From contig OY987242.1 in assembly GCA_963920765.1 (NCBI GenBank), positions 33,752,002 to 33,816,001 of the forward strand: a DNA stretch of 64,000 nt, read 5' to 3'. Under the pieces are notes generated by a model. That model saw nothing but the letters and a program-made list of their open reading frames with translations, was not told the DNA's origin and did not search any database. The position numbers and the translations under genes were made by a program. The DNA comes from Ulota crispa. Its lineage: Eukaryota; Streptophyta; Bryopsida; Orthotrichales; Orthotrichaceae. Of the stretch, positions 45,874 to 57,430 are shown one piece after another; within the stretch, counting starts at the first letter, position 1; each line of letters opens with the position of its first letter.

Positions 45874-46645
45874 CCCTTGAGCGCCTCAGCGACCAGATTC
45901 TGGTCGCTCCAGATTTTAAAACCCTGTTTGTGACATTGGATCTAATTTTTAGATCTTGCTATAAACTACAATTATGAAGGCATTCAAGTTGTCCATGCCA
46001 ATGGAGTAATGGTGAGGAAAGCCAAATGTTGAACAAGTGCTACAAGAGATTTGATTGGGTGAAAACATCATATGGGGTGTGGTTGCACCGTACGAGGTGT
46101 GGTGGCAAGTAGTAGTTTACTAGTTGCAATCGGTCAATATCCCTTGCAAGCTTCCTTGTGTGTCCTTTGTGGTAGCAGGAAAGTTGTTGGCAAAGGTTCA
46201 AGCATGTTCTAGACCCTTATTATGGTAACTGTCACCGACTGTGCCGATCATTGTTTTCCGTGCAATAGCCATTTGAAGCCCTAAAACTTGACATAAAAAG
46301 ATGTGCAATCTTCAATAATTTACAAGTGTGTGCACTCACATCTAATCTTGCTACTCACAAAATTTGAGATGAATCCAGAGCTTATAAAATCTTGTAAAAG
46401 TCATCAAATAGCAACTACCTACCAAAAAATGAGATTTTGTCATCACATGTTTGATCAAATGTTATAATCTCCCATCTCTCGGGGTGAATTGTTCCTAAAG
46501 TTTGCAAGCCATTTTCTAAGTAGGTGTTCCACTATTTTCAATGGTCACTTTTTGTGGATCATTTGATTGACCAAGATATGATGCATCAAAGTTGTCGGTC
46601 TCCAAAAATCTTGATTTTGGTGAATACGGCATGGGCACCTTGGGG
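45874..46645 (+). mobile_element. TTAA-type (piggyBac-like) element abutting the previous one
   Basis: It is flanked by TTAA at 45870-45873 (shared with the neighbour) and 46646-46649. The ends are CCCTTGAGCGCC and GGGCACCTTGGGG. No coding frame. Confidence 0.75.
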
Positions 46646-46918
46646 TTAAGGACAAATACAACTCCTAAAGAAAGCCATGAATGTTTTATGCAAAAATATT
46701 GGTGGGGCTTGGATTGAAAGTTGGGTCAACCTAAACGGTCGATCCAAATTTTGAGTGAAGTTTTATCTCTTTTTGTGCCAAAACTTCCAAAAAGCACAAC
46801 TATGTAAGCAACCTAGATGTGGGACTGTGACCTGTCAAGTGTTAGATTTTGGTTCTACACCAATCAAATTCTCAAATTTCAATGGGATGTAGGACGTGGA
46901 ATATAATGCGAACCACAA

Positions 46919-47344
46919 TTGAATCCTACAATAGATGAGGAAAGGGAAAATATTGAAAATAGGCTTGACAACTGGTCGTATTTTGAACACAAACTTGACA
47001 ATTAAAAATATTGAAAATAGGCTTCACTAGGGTCCAAGAAATATTTGAGTATAGGTTTCATTAGGGTTCAGGAAATATTTGAGTTTTTTTAAGTTGATTT
47101 CCTTCAATTCCTGAACTGATTTATCAAGGAACTTTTTCCTTTATTTTCTGTATTTTCATACTATAAATATATAAAAAATAGATTTTCAACCGGTATTTTA
47201 GCCAATGTTTACAAATTGCAAACAGTTTTTCTCATTTCAACTGGTTAGCTTTGAATTAGCCGCCAGTTCTTCCCGGACCTTGGATTGGAGTGTATGGGGT
47301 TCAATAACCAAATTATGGAAATGAGAAGGCATGAGATTCTATAA
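46919..47344. other. AT-rich stretch
   Basis: No gene. Short related phrases (ATTGAAAATAGGCTT at 46952 and 47008; AGGAAATATTTGAG) recur locally. Confidence 0.35.
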
Positions 47345-47640
47345 CCAAATTATGGGAATGGGGGCACAAGATGGGAGCCTAGGCATGAAGGGCATGGGGA
47401 TGGGGTATGGACATGGGTGCACAAGGATGGGGATATGGGGATGGGGTATGGGCATAGGTGCACAAGGATGGGGATATGGGAATGAAAGGCAAGGGCGTGG
47501 GGGGCACAAGCATGAGGGGCATGGGATGGGGGGCACAAGCATGGGAGGCATGGAATGGGGGGCACAGGCATGGGAGGCCATAGAAATGGGGGAGGGGCAT
47601 GAAGATGGGGGTAGTCACGATGTTGAGGGTAGTCACAAAA
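47345..47640 (+). repeat. G-rich degenerate minisatellite (ATGGGG / GGGCACAAGCATGG units)
   Basis: Units such as GGGGCACAAGCATGGGAGGC alternate with GATGGGGATATGGG. The strand is strongly purine-biased. The open frames on both strands (MGMG-rich or PCPS-rich) follow from the repeat and are not taken as genes. The G runs could form quadruplexes. Confidence 0.8.
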
Positions 47641-48844
47641 AACTCGTGCATCGTCCCATCAATACAACAAGAGTAGAGGACTTGTATATAAATAATTACA
47701 CGGCATTTGGTCTTCATTTAGCTTGATGATCTTGAATGCCCAAGATATTAAATTTTGGTGATTTTTACACAAAAATTTGATGTCTTGGGTATTTAGGGAT
47801 TAAATGGATCAAACTAGATTAAATTAATACTTTACCAACTATAAAAAAAAATCATAAGTTCTTTACAAGAACATCATTTAAAAATAAAACTAAACAAAAA
47901 CTCTCATTACTTATACACTATTATTATTGGAAAATGAATCCTAAATCAACATTATTTTTGTTGATTTGGATGTATTGATCTGAAAGTTTGAAACAAGGTT
48001 GTGATGATTAGGACTTGCTTGTGTTAGTACCGCTTCATTTTGGATTCATTTTTGACCGATGTATTGAGGTGGATACCAAAAGAGGATTAGCTTTTACTTT
48101 TGATAACTCTCATGTTACCAATAATAAAACACAATATGGGATATCTCTCCCATACTGTTATCTCTTTTGAGACTTCATTCTTTATACTTTGCATTAAAAT
48201 TGACATAATGTATAAAATTTGTATGACTTCAATGGGATTGAGAAGAAAACAATCTAAGGTTTACTAGTGCCTTTTTAAGGTGAACCTTTATAAGAAAAAA
48301 TGCTTAGCTAAGATGAAGGAAATGACTGTCCCTAGCGGTAGGGGAGCTATAGAAGATGTGTTTGGTTACAATGAATGCTTTCCTTACATGAAATGAATAT
48401 GTTGTTCAAATACCTTCATCTTATTGAGGCACCACTGTAGTACGCTCATAAATAGTTTGCATATTTTGAACCATCTAGTAGCTTGTTTTGAAATGGTGCA
48501 TTGGTAGTTCTTACATTGGCCTCTTACAACTCATTGAATGCATGGAAGAAAAGGTGTTTTTAATTGCAAGAACCAAACATTCTCCTTGCTTCCCCAAATC
48601 TCTTCACATCTTTCAAGTGAATGGTTCTTGGAAGGTCTAAGGTTAATAATAGGTACCTATGACACATGCACTTTGAGAATTCATAAGTAACTCATAAATG
48701 CTTCTAAAAATATGAAACAACTTGTGTTGCATTTTGCATCTATTTCTTTTTGTTTGAAAAATGAACAAAAAATCCTCCTATCCACGGAGAACCATGAAAA
48801 AGAGGGATGAGCCCTTAGATGAGCGGTTTTCAAGCGTACTACCT
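47641..48844. other. Intergenic stretch
   Basis: No gene or clear repeat recognised. Confidence 0.35.
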
Positions 48845-49378
48845 TCCAAAAGAAAAAGATATGTAGAGGATCCAAAAGAAAAAGATATATAGAGGATCCA
48901 AAAGAAAAAGATATATAGAGGATCCAAAAGAAAAAGATACATAGAGGATCCAAAAGAAAAAGATATATAGAGGATCCAAAAGAAAAAGATATATAGAGGA
49001 TCCAAAAGAAAAAGATACATAGAGGATCCGAAAGAAAAAGATATATAGAGGATCTGAAAGAAAAAGATATATAGAAGATTTGAAAGAAAAAGATACATAG
49101 AGGATCCAAAAGAAAAAGATACATAGAGGATCCGAAAGAAAAAGATACATAGAGGATCCGAAAGAAAAAGATACATAGAGGATCCGAAAGAAAAAGATAT
49201 ATAGAAGATCCAAAAGAAAAAGATATATAGAAGATCCAAAAGAAAAAGATACATAGAGGATCCAAAAGAAAAAGATACATAGAGGATCCGAAAGAAAAAG
49301 ATATATAGAGTATCCAAAAGAAAAGGATACATAGAGGATCCAAAAGAAAAAGATATATAGAGGATCCAAAAGAAAAAG
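48845..49378. repeat. 26-base minisatellite, about 20 copies, open in all three minus-strand frames
   Basis: The unit is AGAGGATCCAAAAGAAAAAGATATAT with a few variants (ACAT for ATAT, CCGAAAG for CCAAAAG). Because 26 is not a multiple of three and the unit lacks stops on the minus strand, three overlapping frames of up to 265 codons stay open. Each repeats the same 26-residue peptide, rich in Phe, Ile, Leu and Ser. I regard these as fortuitous. Confidence 0.95.
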
Positions 49379-49500
49379 TTGGTGGAGCCGCCAAGAGTTG
49401 ATCCCGGGACCTGCTCGCACTGGTTTGCACGGAGGGCTGTACGTGCGAGCTAATCAGTAGAGGTCTTTTAAGCCACAACTCCGCTAATAGAGGACATATT
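49379..49500 (-). mobile_element. Possible tRNA-derived SINE head
   Basis: Read on the minus strand, TAGCGGAGTTGTGGCTT resembles a pol III A box. About 75 bases further on, GGTCCCGGGATCAACTC resembles a degenerate B box. The 26-base minisatellite follows directly. The match is loose and no cloverleaf was worked out. Confidence 0.3.
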
Positions 49501-49663
49501 AAATCTATTTAAAGTCCTTTGCTAGTGGCCTTTTACCGCAAGCTGTGGGAGTGTGGTCTATCTTTTGACTATCAATTACTGCCAAGTCAGCGTCTGATTG
49601 AGGAACGTACACTAAATATTGCATTTTGGTTGCCTCACACTAAATTATTGACATTTTACACTA

Positions 49664-49923
49664 TAACACCATATTTGTTAAATTGGGAAAAAGAGTACAT
49701 TTTGGGACTTCTGAAGGCTTTAGGTGGTCACCTAAAACCAAGCTTGCAAAGTATTTTTTGGTACACGTGCCCTCACCTGAGAGGAGGAATTTGTGAGGGA
49801 AAAAATCTTAGGGGCTGAAATTGAATTTGATACCCTTGAATCTAGTTTTAGGTAACTTTTTGGGTTTAAGGTGGAGTAGCAAATGGTACCTTTGTGTTTC
49901 CCAATTTAACAAATATGGTGTTC
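49664..49923 (+). mobile_element. MITE, family F (Stowaway-like, TA target)
   Basis: The ends TAACACCATATTTGTTAAAT and ATTTAACAAATATGGTGTTC are inverted repeats flanked by TA. The interior phrase CACCTGAGAGGAGGAATTTG is shared with 60608-60869 and, nearly, with 53296-53554. Confidence 0.8.
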
Positions 49924-49928
49924 TATAG

Positions 49929-50240
49929 GAAAATTTTCATGTATAGGCTAGTATCCTTTATTTTTCAGAAATTGCACATATACCCTCGGACCATAATTTT
50001 TAGGCATTTATTTTGTTATGCACATTAATTCCTTTATGACCAATGTTAAAGCAAGGAGTGCAATAGAACAAAAAAGAAGTAATGTGCGCACAAAGGAGAA
50101 AGAAATGGCATGCACAATAGAACAATAACCTAAAGTTTATGGTCCAAGATTCCAAGGATACTTGTGCAATTTTTGAAAAACAAGGGGATATCTATACAAT
50201 TATGGCAAACTTTTAGGGTATTCATAAAAATTTCCCTAAA
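49929..50240. mobile_element. Foldback MITE of about 310 bases
   Basis: The left part AAAATTTTCATGTATAGGCT and TTTTTCAGAAATTGCACATA pairs with the right part TTGTGCAATTTTTGAAAAAC and TTCATAAAAATTTCCCTA. The middle has GACCATAATTTTTAGG against CCTAAAGTTTATGGTC. Confidence 0.7.
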
Positions 50241-51408
50241 TATAAATACTTATTGATACCGCAATAATTTCATTAATGGTAATTAAGATAACTTAATTTT
50301 AAAGGGTTTGGTAATAACTAGTAAGTTGTAGAGAAACAAACTAGCCATATTTAGATTGTAAACCATGTGAAAATCCTAATATAGAGAGAGTTGTATGTGT
50401 AGTCAAGTGGCTAAGCCTTGAGTCATGACATAAATTTCCAAGGTAAGACAGCCTAATTGTCAAGGCAACTTAAAATCAATATAGAGTCTAGTTTGCAAAA
50501 GAAGCCTAATTCCTAGTCTGGATGACTAGCTTGGTTGATGTATTATTTTCTAATGGTTGATTGCAGTTAGGACCAACTTGTATGGGCAATTGGAATTAGT
50601 CACGGTGATCAAAATTTTCAAATTAAAGGCAATTGAAACCCCCAAAATTCTTGTGCTTCTCATAAAAGAAGTGTCAAAATATCATTACCAATTTTATTTT
50701 TTTCCAACACACTTCCATGCAACGTATGTGTAACGTGTTTGTTATTTCCTATAGCTTTTCCAATTTCAAACATCCATGGAAGTTAACTCTTGGCAATTCC
50801 TAATTGTTGCTTCTAGTTTAGTCCTTCTGTCTAGGCCTTGAGACTATTTATGCATTGCCCGCCACTTGGCCATACCTACCTGCAACTTCACACCAAATAT
50901 GATTTTAGTTATTAGCTGAACTAGCTAAACACACTGCTAAATGTGTTAATTATTCAAAATCAACACCCTCGTACTCAATTCTTTGTATTCACAAAAAAAA
51001 AATTTATATGACTTTTATTAAAATGTTAGCTAGTTGTGAGCATTGGTCCTAATTCTAGTCACTCTACTTCATCTTATCCTCCCTAGTCCCTCTCTCAATT
51101 GGGCTCAGTACATCAACAATTTTGTTAAGAGGTCAATTTTCTTTCAGTCTTAGTATCATTGTAATTGTATTATCCCCCTAGTGGACCCATGCACCCTTCG
51201 GGCCCACTTCAAACACATATATTAAGGGTGAATGCTTTAATCATGATTTGTTTGTTGTTTATTTTAATCATTTATTTTAATCACGTTAATTGTTTTGTTT
51301 ATTTTAATTGTTTCTTGCTTGCTTAATCACGTCATGTTGTCGATTATTTAATCATTTTTTTTGCTTATTTTAATGGTTTTTGTGATAGGTGAGACTAATT
51401 GCGTTTTA
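50241..51408. other. AT-rich intergenic stretch
   Basis: No gene or clear repeat recognised. TTTATTTTAAT-type phrases recur toward the right end. Confidence 0.35.
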
Positions 51409-51863
51409 AGGGAATTGATATGTGCACACCAAGGGTTGATATTTGCATACCCCCCGAGAGGTAAATTGTAGATTTCTACCATCAAAAAGTTGAATTTGAG
51501 AAATTTGAATTAAAATTTGGACATAGAGACTATGGTTTACTCTAGAACCATAAAAAAAAGTTGCAATTTAACAACATTCAGTGAAAAAGCTTAGCTAGGG
51601 GAAAAATGTTACTTTTGCTTTTGTTTGTAAAAAAAGATAAGCTTTTTCATTAGGTGTTGTATTAATCCCCCAAGCTAAGCTTTTTCACTGAATGTTGTTA
51701 AATTGCAACTATTTTTGTGGTTCTAAAGTAAACCATGGTCTCGAAGTCCATATTTTAATTCAAATTTCTCAAATTCAGATTTTTGATGGTAGAAATCTAC
51801 AATTAACCTCCCAAGGGGGTGTGCAAATATCAACCCCTAGTGTGCACATATCAATTTCCTTTT
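51409..51863. mobile_element. MITE, family A, complete palindromic copy
   Basis: The ends AAGGGAATTGATATGTGCAC and GTGCACATATCAATTTCCTT are inverted repeats. The two halves pair through most of the length (GTAGATTTCTACCATCAAAA with TTTTGATGGTAGAAATCTAC). It has the same architecture as 19496-20054. Confidence 0.85.
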
Positions 51864-52722
51864 CTAATTGTTTTTTTTTAATGAATGACAAGTGAGGCTT
51901 ATTTTAATCATTTTTTAATGTGTGTGAGAGGTGAGGCTTATTTTAATTTTTTTTTAATGTGTGACAAGTGAGATATCAATGTGAGAACTTTTTATAATTT
52001 TTTTAATCACCCCCTCATGGCCCAATGCATGCCTCCATGTGCAATTTTATTATGGGAGCGCATGGCTTGCCCCCATGCCACGCAGGAAAATCATGCTTGA
52101 CCGACAGACACCAGTACTATTATTAGTACAGACTTAGGCGCCTCTTGCGTTTGTTGCTTTATTGATTTGTGATTGATTAGGAAGCCTTGCTCAAAATTAC
52201 CAAAGTTCTTTAGAGGTCCCCTCAATTTGAATTAAAGTTATTTGCTTAAAACTAATCTTTTTGTGTTCACTTTCACACCAAAAGCACACTCTGTGCTATA
52301 TTTCGTTCCAATTATACTCAAGGCAGGTATAATTCTATGCAGAGGGGAAATAATTTAGTGTGAGCAAGGAGATGTGAGCAATGAGTCTTGAGTTGTGAGC
52401 CTAGATTTTTGTTAGAATACCAAATTCATCTATACTTGAGGACAAAGAGTGCATTTTAGATTTCCATCTCTTGCAAAAACTTGTCATTTTTTTGTTTTTC
52501 TATTGATTTTGAGCACAAAATTTTTCCCTACTCACAAAAATCTTGGCTTACTACTCAACACTCACAACTTTATGCTCACAAAATACTGTCCTCTATTTTT
52601 ACCTTCTTGACAGACAAGTAAATATTGGCTGGTTGAAGTCCAAATACGCTTTAGCATCTAGATTTCAAATAAAAAGTCCTCTCCAAATTTGAGAGTCAGC
52701 AATCCAAATTGTAAATGACTTA
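51864..52722. other. Intergenic stretch with a short tandem repeat
   Basis: About 45-base units containing GTGAGGCTTATTTTAAT are repeated at 51893-52000, with a related start at 51391. Otherwise nothing recognised. Confidence 0.4.
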
Positions 52723-52850
52723 AGCTATGTTCACACTTGGTGTTAAGAGGAATAGTAGTAAAGGAAAGTTAGGTGCACTTGGACACACCTTTAGATTACA
52801 TTCATATTGCTAATACTCCTCCTAACACCAAGTGTGAACATACCTTAGGC
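52723..52850. mobile_element. Small MITE with TATGTTCACACTTGGTGTTA ends
   Basis: TATGTTCACACTTGGTGTTA and TAACACCAAGTGTGAACATA form perfect 20-base inverted repeats around a centre of about 75 bases. Confidence 0.85.
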
Positions 52851-53295
52851 CTCGCCTCGACTAAAAGACAACTCCTACCAATACTACTGGTAGTCAACAC
52901 CACAAAATGCATCACTGTAAGAAGAACTCTTTGGCAAGTTTCTTAACATAAATGTCAATGAACCAACCCCGACCAGTAGACTACAATTCAATACAAAACC
53001 AGACATCCAACAATCAGCAAATTGGGGCTCCACAAGCGGAGCTTAGATTCTCCGAATTCTCATAATAAAGGAGAATACAACATGAAAGCAAAAAATTGAA
53101 TGGTCTCCCCTTAAAAACAACAAGGGGACTAAATGGAGGCAATAAGAGAGTTCAAATTGTGAGGTGAAAGAAATTGGAAAATGTTACTACTCTTTATAAC
53201 AGATCACAACAATACCACCAAGAAAGAGTTATAGGACCTCATAAATGATGATAGAAATAGCCTCTTTGTTAGCAATTTCCGAGAGTACCTAGATT
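52851..53295. other. Intergenic stretch
   Basis: Nothing recognised. Confidence 0.35.
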
Positions 53296-53554
53296 GTAAC
53301 ACCATATTCATTAAATTGGGAATTTTCGGACAATTTGGGACTTTTGAAAGTTTTAGTTGATCCCCTAAAACCGTGTTTGCAGCATTTTTTTGGGTACACT
53401 TGCCCTCACCTAAGAGGAGGAATTTGCGAGGGGAAAAATCTTACTAGGTCACCCAAATCTGATAGCTTCAATTTTGGTTTAAGTTAACCTTTTGGGTTTA
53501 AGGTGAATTTCAGTTTGGGAATTGCAAATCCAAATTTAATGAATATGGTGTTTT
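53296..53554 (+). mobile_element. MITE, family F, diverged copy
   Basis: The ends TAACACCATATTCATTAAAT and ATTTAATGAATATGGTGTTT are inverted repeats. The interior CACCTAAGAGGAGGAATTTG matches the other family F copies. Confidence 0.75.
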
Positions 53555-53609
53555 GTACAGTTTATCACATCCAAAGTTTGCAGCACGTAGCTCTCCATCA
53601 TACAAAATC

Positions 53610-55180
53610 TATAGCCAAATTGATAACAATAATTAAGGAAGCCATTATCAATGTAATGCCACCAACTACAACAATCTTCCTCCTTCATGTATTCATGAAT
53701 CTTTGAAGTTAACCCTTAAACGACCGCTCTGCATATTGCATAGTAAATATGTTGCCATATAACTAGCATTTGCTACCAATAAGAAGTTTTGATTTGAGAT
53801 CTTGACTAGCTCACTAGAACCGCATTGATCTAAATTCTAACTTCTTTGTTGATCTCAAATGTAATAAAGGTGTGGATGCATTCCAAATACAAGAAAATAC
53901 AAAATATTGTATTGGCCGCAAAGGGCTCCTTGGTCGTTTAAGGGTTAATAAAACTCCTCTAATAACTTATTTAGCTACAGGATTGTTGAGTAGAAGAGAA
54001 CCCTAGGAGAAAAGGAAAAGTCAAGTAATTATTTGTGGGTTTTAGAGTAGCTACTCTTACTACCAAAGGTTCTCATTGTTGAGCAATGAGGTGCACTCAC
54101 ATTCTTCAACAACTCTTCCAATGCTGGAAGTTCATAATCATTCATCCTAAAGTGGGAACAATTAACTTGTTTTAGAACTTGCCTTTATGTTGTGGGGTTG
54201 GAGAATCCTCTTCTCCTCATGGGCCTGACTTCTAATTAGTCATCTCATTCCCCCATGGGCCTGACTTTTAATTAGCCATCTCATTTCAATGCTAGAAGAA
54301 CTTAAGGTTGAACATGACTCCTACCCTACTCTGAAATCCACTGTTGGTATTTACTCTAATTATTTGAATCACAAAGTACCAAGCACCATAAGAAAAAGAG
54401 CAGGAAACAAGTTCATTTCCACACCTCGTCATATAATCCAACCTTCCTTTGCAGATATTTCACAAAGACAAAGGTTGTCAAGACTAGTCAGTCCGCGTGC
54501 ATCAACTTCCCACTCTTCATTTTGGCTGCGATTCACAACACTCCAACCAACACTAAAAAATCAGAATAACAATTCCAGGACCTCCATAGAATAATGAAAC
54601 TTAAATGCACCAAAAAGATTGTGACCACAGATGGATTTGCAAAAAGTAAGACGCTATACCTTGCAAAACTAAGAGCCTTCTTAACTAGTGTGAATGGTGG
54701 TGTAAAACGGTATTAGTTTAGCAGTTTTGGTTCTGCCGCTCTCACAGCATTGTTTCGATGGCGAGGTGTAAAGCTTGTCAACAGGGTCGTGAGAACTCTA
54801 CGCATTGGAACCTGAAAACAATTGGAAGTTAAAAGATATCTTTAACATAATCAAAACATGGAGATTCATCCACACCAAAGAGAAGCCCTATAAGCATACA
54901 TGCACTTTAAGGTTCTGCAACATGAACTACATTTTAGGATAACGAGTAGTGTACATACAAGAAATTGAGCTTGCAAACGTGCTCTCATTTGCAGCCGCCG
55001 TGTTGACTTCCAAGTCAGGCGAGGTGGAAGCTTCATTTGGCGATTCTTCATCTTCTTAGAAGATGTCAACAGCCGTAATGAGACAGCATAAGCTGGAGAT
55101 CGGCTTTCCAAGTTTTCTTGTTGGGGTGTTGAACTGATTGGCACGAAGCAACCCTCTGTTTGAACCTGGCTGTGGGAGGA
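53610..55180. repeat. Inverted duplication: original arm at the 3' end of the DUF688-like gene
   Basis: Its reverse complement reappears from 62514 to the window end. The coding part is essentially identical in both arms. This arm contains a TTAA-type insertion (53713-53944) that the other lacks. The other contains a family F MITE that this one lacks. Confidence 0.9.
53713..53944 (+). mobile_element. TTAA-type (piggyBac-like) MITE, 232 bases
   Basis: It is flanked by TTAA at 53709-53712 and 53945-53948. The ends CCCTTAAACGACC and GGTCGTTTAAGGG are perfect inverted repeats. In the duplicated arm the equivalent site is a single GTAA (near 63896-63901) with no insert. It is closely related to 12375-12594. 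Confidence 0.9.
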
Positions 55181-57430
55181 CCCTTCCCTCAGCCGAGCAG
55201 AGAAGTCAGAGTTTGCATCCTTCTGGATTCCAAAGCTGGGCGCCCAAACCTCCAGGCTAGGATTAGTTCCTAGCTTGGTCTTCTTCCACCGCTTACCAAT
55301 CTTGCAGAATTTTATGAAAGCATTTTCACCATGTGTTACTCTCTTCTGGTAGTCTCTACTGCTCAAGTACTTGCGCATTTCTTCAAAGTTCAAATTGTAA
55401 GAAGCACTGCTGGTATGAAAGGTCTGGAACGGTAAAGAGATACTATAGTCAGGGATCAGAAGCTCAGAACTGTTGTCAATTATGTGCTCAGTCGCGTCAA
55501 ATGATTTGAGCGCATGTAAGCTACATTGAGACAAGGGTGATGCTGCCGTCGTGGATATTCGGGGAGCTTCATGTTTGGAGTTTAGAGAGGGATCATTAGA
55601 TGATGACCAACTTCCGGCATCTGGACCACATAAAATGCTGGTTGGAGAAGGAGGCCTTACGTTGCCAGAGAGATGTACATGCTTCTGCTGATAAAGTTGC
55701 CGAGCCATGCTGGTATTCGGTTTCGGAGCTGCTCCTTGGTCTCCAGCTTCTACACCTACTGGAAGACGGAAAAAACATTGAGGAGCAATCCTGACTTCCC
55801 CAACTGATTTCGACTTTCTCGTGGGAAACTCTCTAGCGGCGCCTGCATGGGGATCCCGCCCAGGCCGCTCTGAAGAAGGTGAACGTAAATAACAGGAGGT
55901 ATTTCCAAATGATGCTGAAAACCACGGCAACAACACCCTTTGATTTTCCGAAAACGGGTACGTAGGGCTTGCAGAGAAGGCGTAAAGCTCTCGTAGTGAC
56001 CCACTCATGGTCACGTTTCTACAATGCGAGGAGGAAGAGGAAACCAAAGGACAATGTGCTGCAGTTGTGAGACGAGGAGGAGGATGCGAAACCTGGGCAT
56101 TATTCAACTGACCCGATGCCGAATCAGATTTCTCGCGCTTCCCAAGCTCCTTCTCCCACTTGAGTGGAACTGCAACAACTGGTGTCTCAATGAGAGTTTG
56201 GATCGGAGAAAAACTTCCTCCATCTTTCAAAAACATAGCTGCGGAAGGTGCAACAAAAGTAATCCTGTTATTCATGTGTGTATCATCGGAGGAATTCCAG
56301 CACGAACTCTTCTTCCCCCTTGATGATGCTACCCTTGTGTAATATCTCTGGCTAATATCCTTCGTCTCAAGAGTTTCTAGGGAATGCGAGTTCCCTTGCT
56401 GTCCACTATCATCGGGCATGGTCTCATTCATGGATTGTGAGAGTCTCCTCGAGCAACACTTCTCCTTCGGCAAAGACTTTGCTATAGCACTCGTCTTTGT
56501 GGATTGTCGCGATCTTACACTCTTTGCTACTCCGGATACATTTTGCGGTGTATAGCCTACATCAACCGGGTTTCCTTGATTTGAGTCACTTTTGAGTAAG
56601 GGATTGATTTGGTCATTAGTTTTCTTGCTCCCATTTATTATGTCCATCGCCCTTGAAGAACCGATTAAGAGCTCACAACTAATAGCATGGCGGCGCTTGT
56701 TCAGACTCTCTGAATCTAGGGGAGTTGTTGCTGAGACAGGACCTGAAAATGGCAATTCGGTTCCGTCCGGCCTCCTACAGGCCGACTTTATGCTATACCT
56801 CACTTTCGGCGAAATGTGCAAGACCGACGTCTGAGAGGTCCTCACAGGTGATGAAGATACGATCTTAAAGCCTTTCCAAGATGGTCGACCACCAACTCTC
56901 TTCAAATAATCCAGCGACGGTGGACGCGAGCAATCGAGAGTAGCACCAGCAGCAGCAGCTTTGGAATCAGATTGCACCCACGCGTGAGTCAATATCTCCA
57001 TCTTCTTCACAGCACTGCTCTCGGATCCCAACCACGGCGATTGTGAACCCCGCCAAGTCAAGTCTGTCGAAACAGCCTTCGGAGATTTCTCCTTCTCCTC
57101 CCATAATGCAAGGGCCTCGTTCTCTTCCAACCGAAAACTATCATCATCTCCAAACCCGATGCTGGCTTTCAATGCAACCTCATCATCAGTCTTCCGCAAG
57201 CTTGTCCACTTCCTACTCTCAAACGCCTGCCGCTCAACAGCATTGCACGACAATGTGCTACGAGGAGAGAGACTCCAACCATGTGCAACATCCTCAACGT
57301 TTGATTGAGCAACCGACGACAGTTCTGATTGCGGAGTTTCCAAGGAATCCCCTGAATCTCCCTCCCCCGAGAATGATACACCGGTTGAGTCCACCTGTGG
57401 AATTTGGAGACTGGAGAGATCTCTCGTCAT
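54713..57430 (-). CDS. Plant-specific DUF688-like protein (VPxKWE motif), two exons, 856 aa
   Basis: Exon 1 is 57430-54959 and exon 2 is 54811-54713, joined in phase 0 across a GT-AG intron. An in-frame TGA two codons upstream fixes the ATG. The protein is long, Ser-rich and largely disordered. It carries VPLKWEKELGKRE (about residues 417-430) followed by PPPRL (about 450), the pattern of the plant DUF688 family (VPFKWEexPGxPK, then PPPL). Basic patches occur near 655-690 (GKRWKKTK) and 790-815 (SSKKMKNRQ, PPRLTWKSTRR). The short last exon ends AAEPKLLN. The family's function is not known to me. The KWE motif is partly degenerate here (EL for EP). Reading through the intron would give a similar-length protein with a Cys-rich tail, but the spliced form is preferred because the splice sites are good and also kept in the duplicate. 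Confidence 0.7.

Larger units (their letters stand above)
45460..46918 (-). mobile_element. MITE, family I, interrupted by two TTAA-type elements
   Basis: The left part (45460-45490, GTGGTTCACATTATGTCCCA) and the right part (46646-46918, ending AATATAATGCGAACCAC) together rebuild one family I element of about 300 bases in reverse orientation. The split falls at the TTAA that is unoccupied in the copy at 14618-14967. Confidence 0.75.

Noticed and set aside
47339-47717. Pro/Cys/His-rich minus-strand frames and a Gly/Met-rich plus-strand frame
   Set aside because: They are produced by the G-rich minisatellite. No start context, splice sites or family motif.
48681-49478. Three overlapping minus-strand frames of 184-265 codons rich in Phe, Ile, Leu and Ser, looking like membrane proteins
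   Set aside because: They come from the 26-base minisatellite without stops on that strand. All three frames give the same peptide, which no real gene would.
54289-54594. Plus-strand frame of 101 codons, also present in reverse at 63104-63409
   Set aside because: Its presence in both arms only reflects the recent duplication. It lies in the 3' flank of the DUF688-like gene on the opposite strand and shows no family motif.
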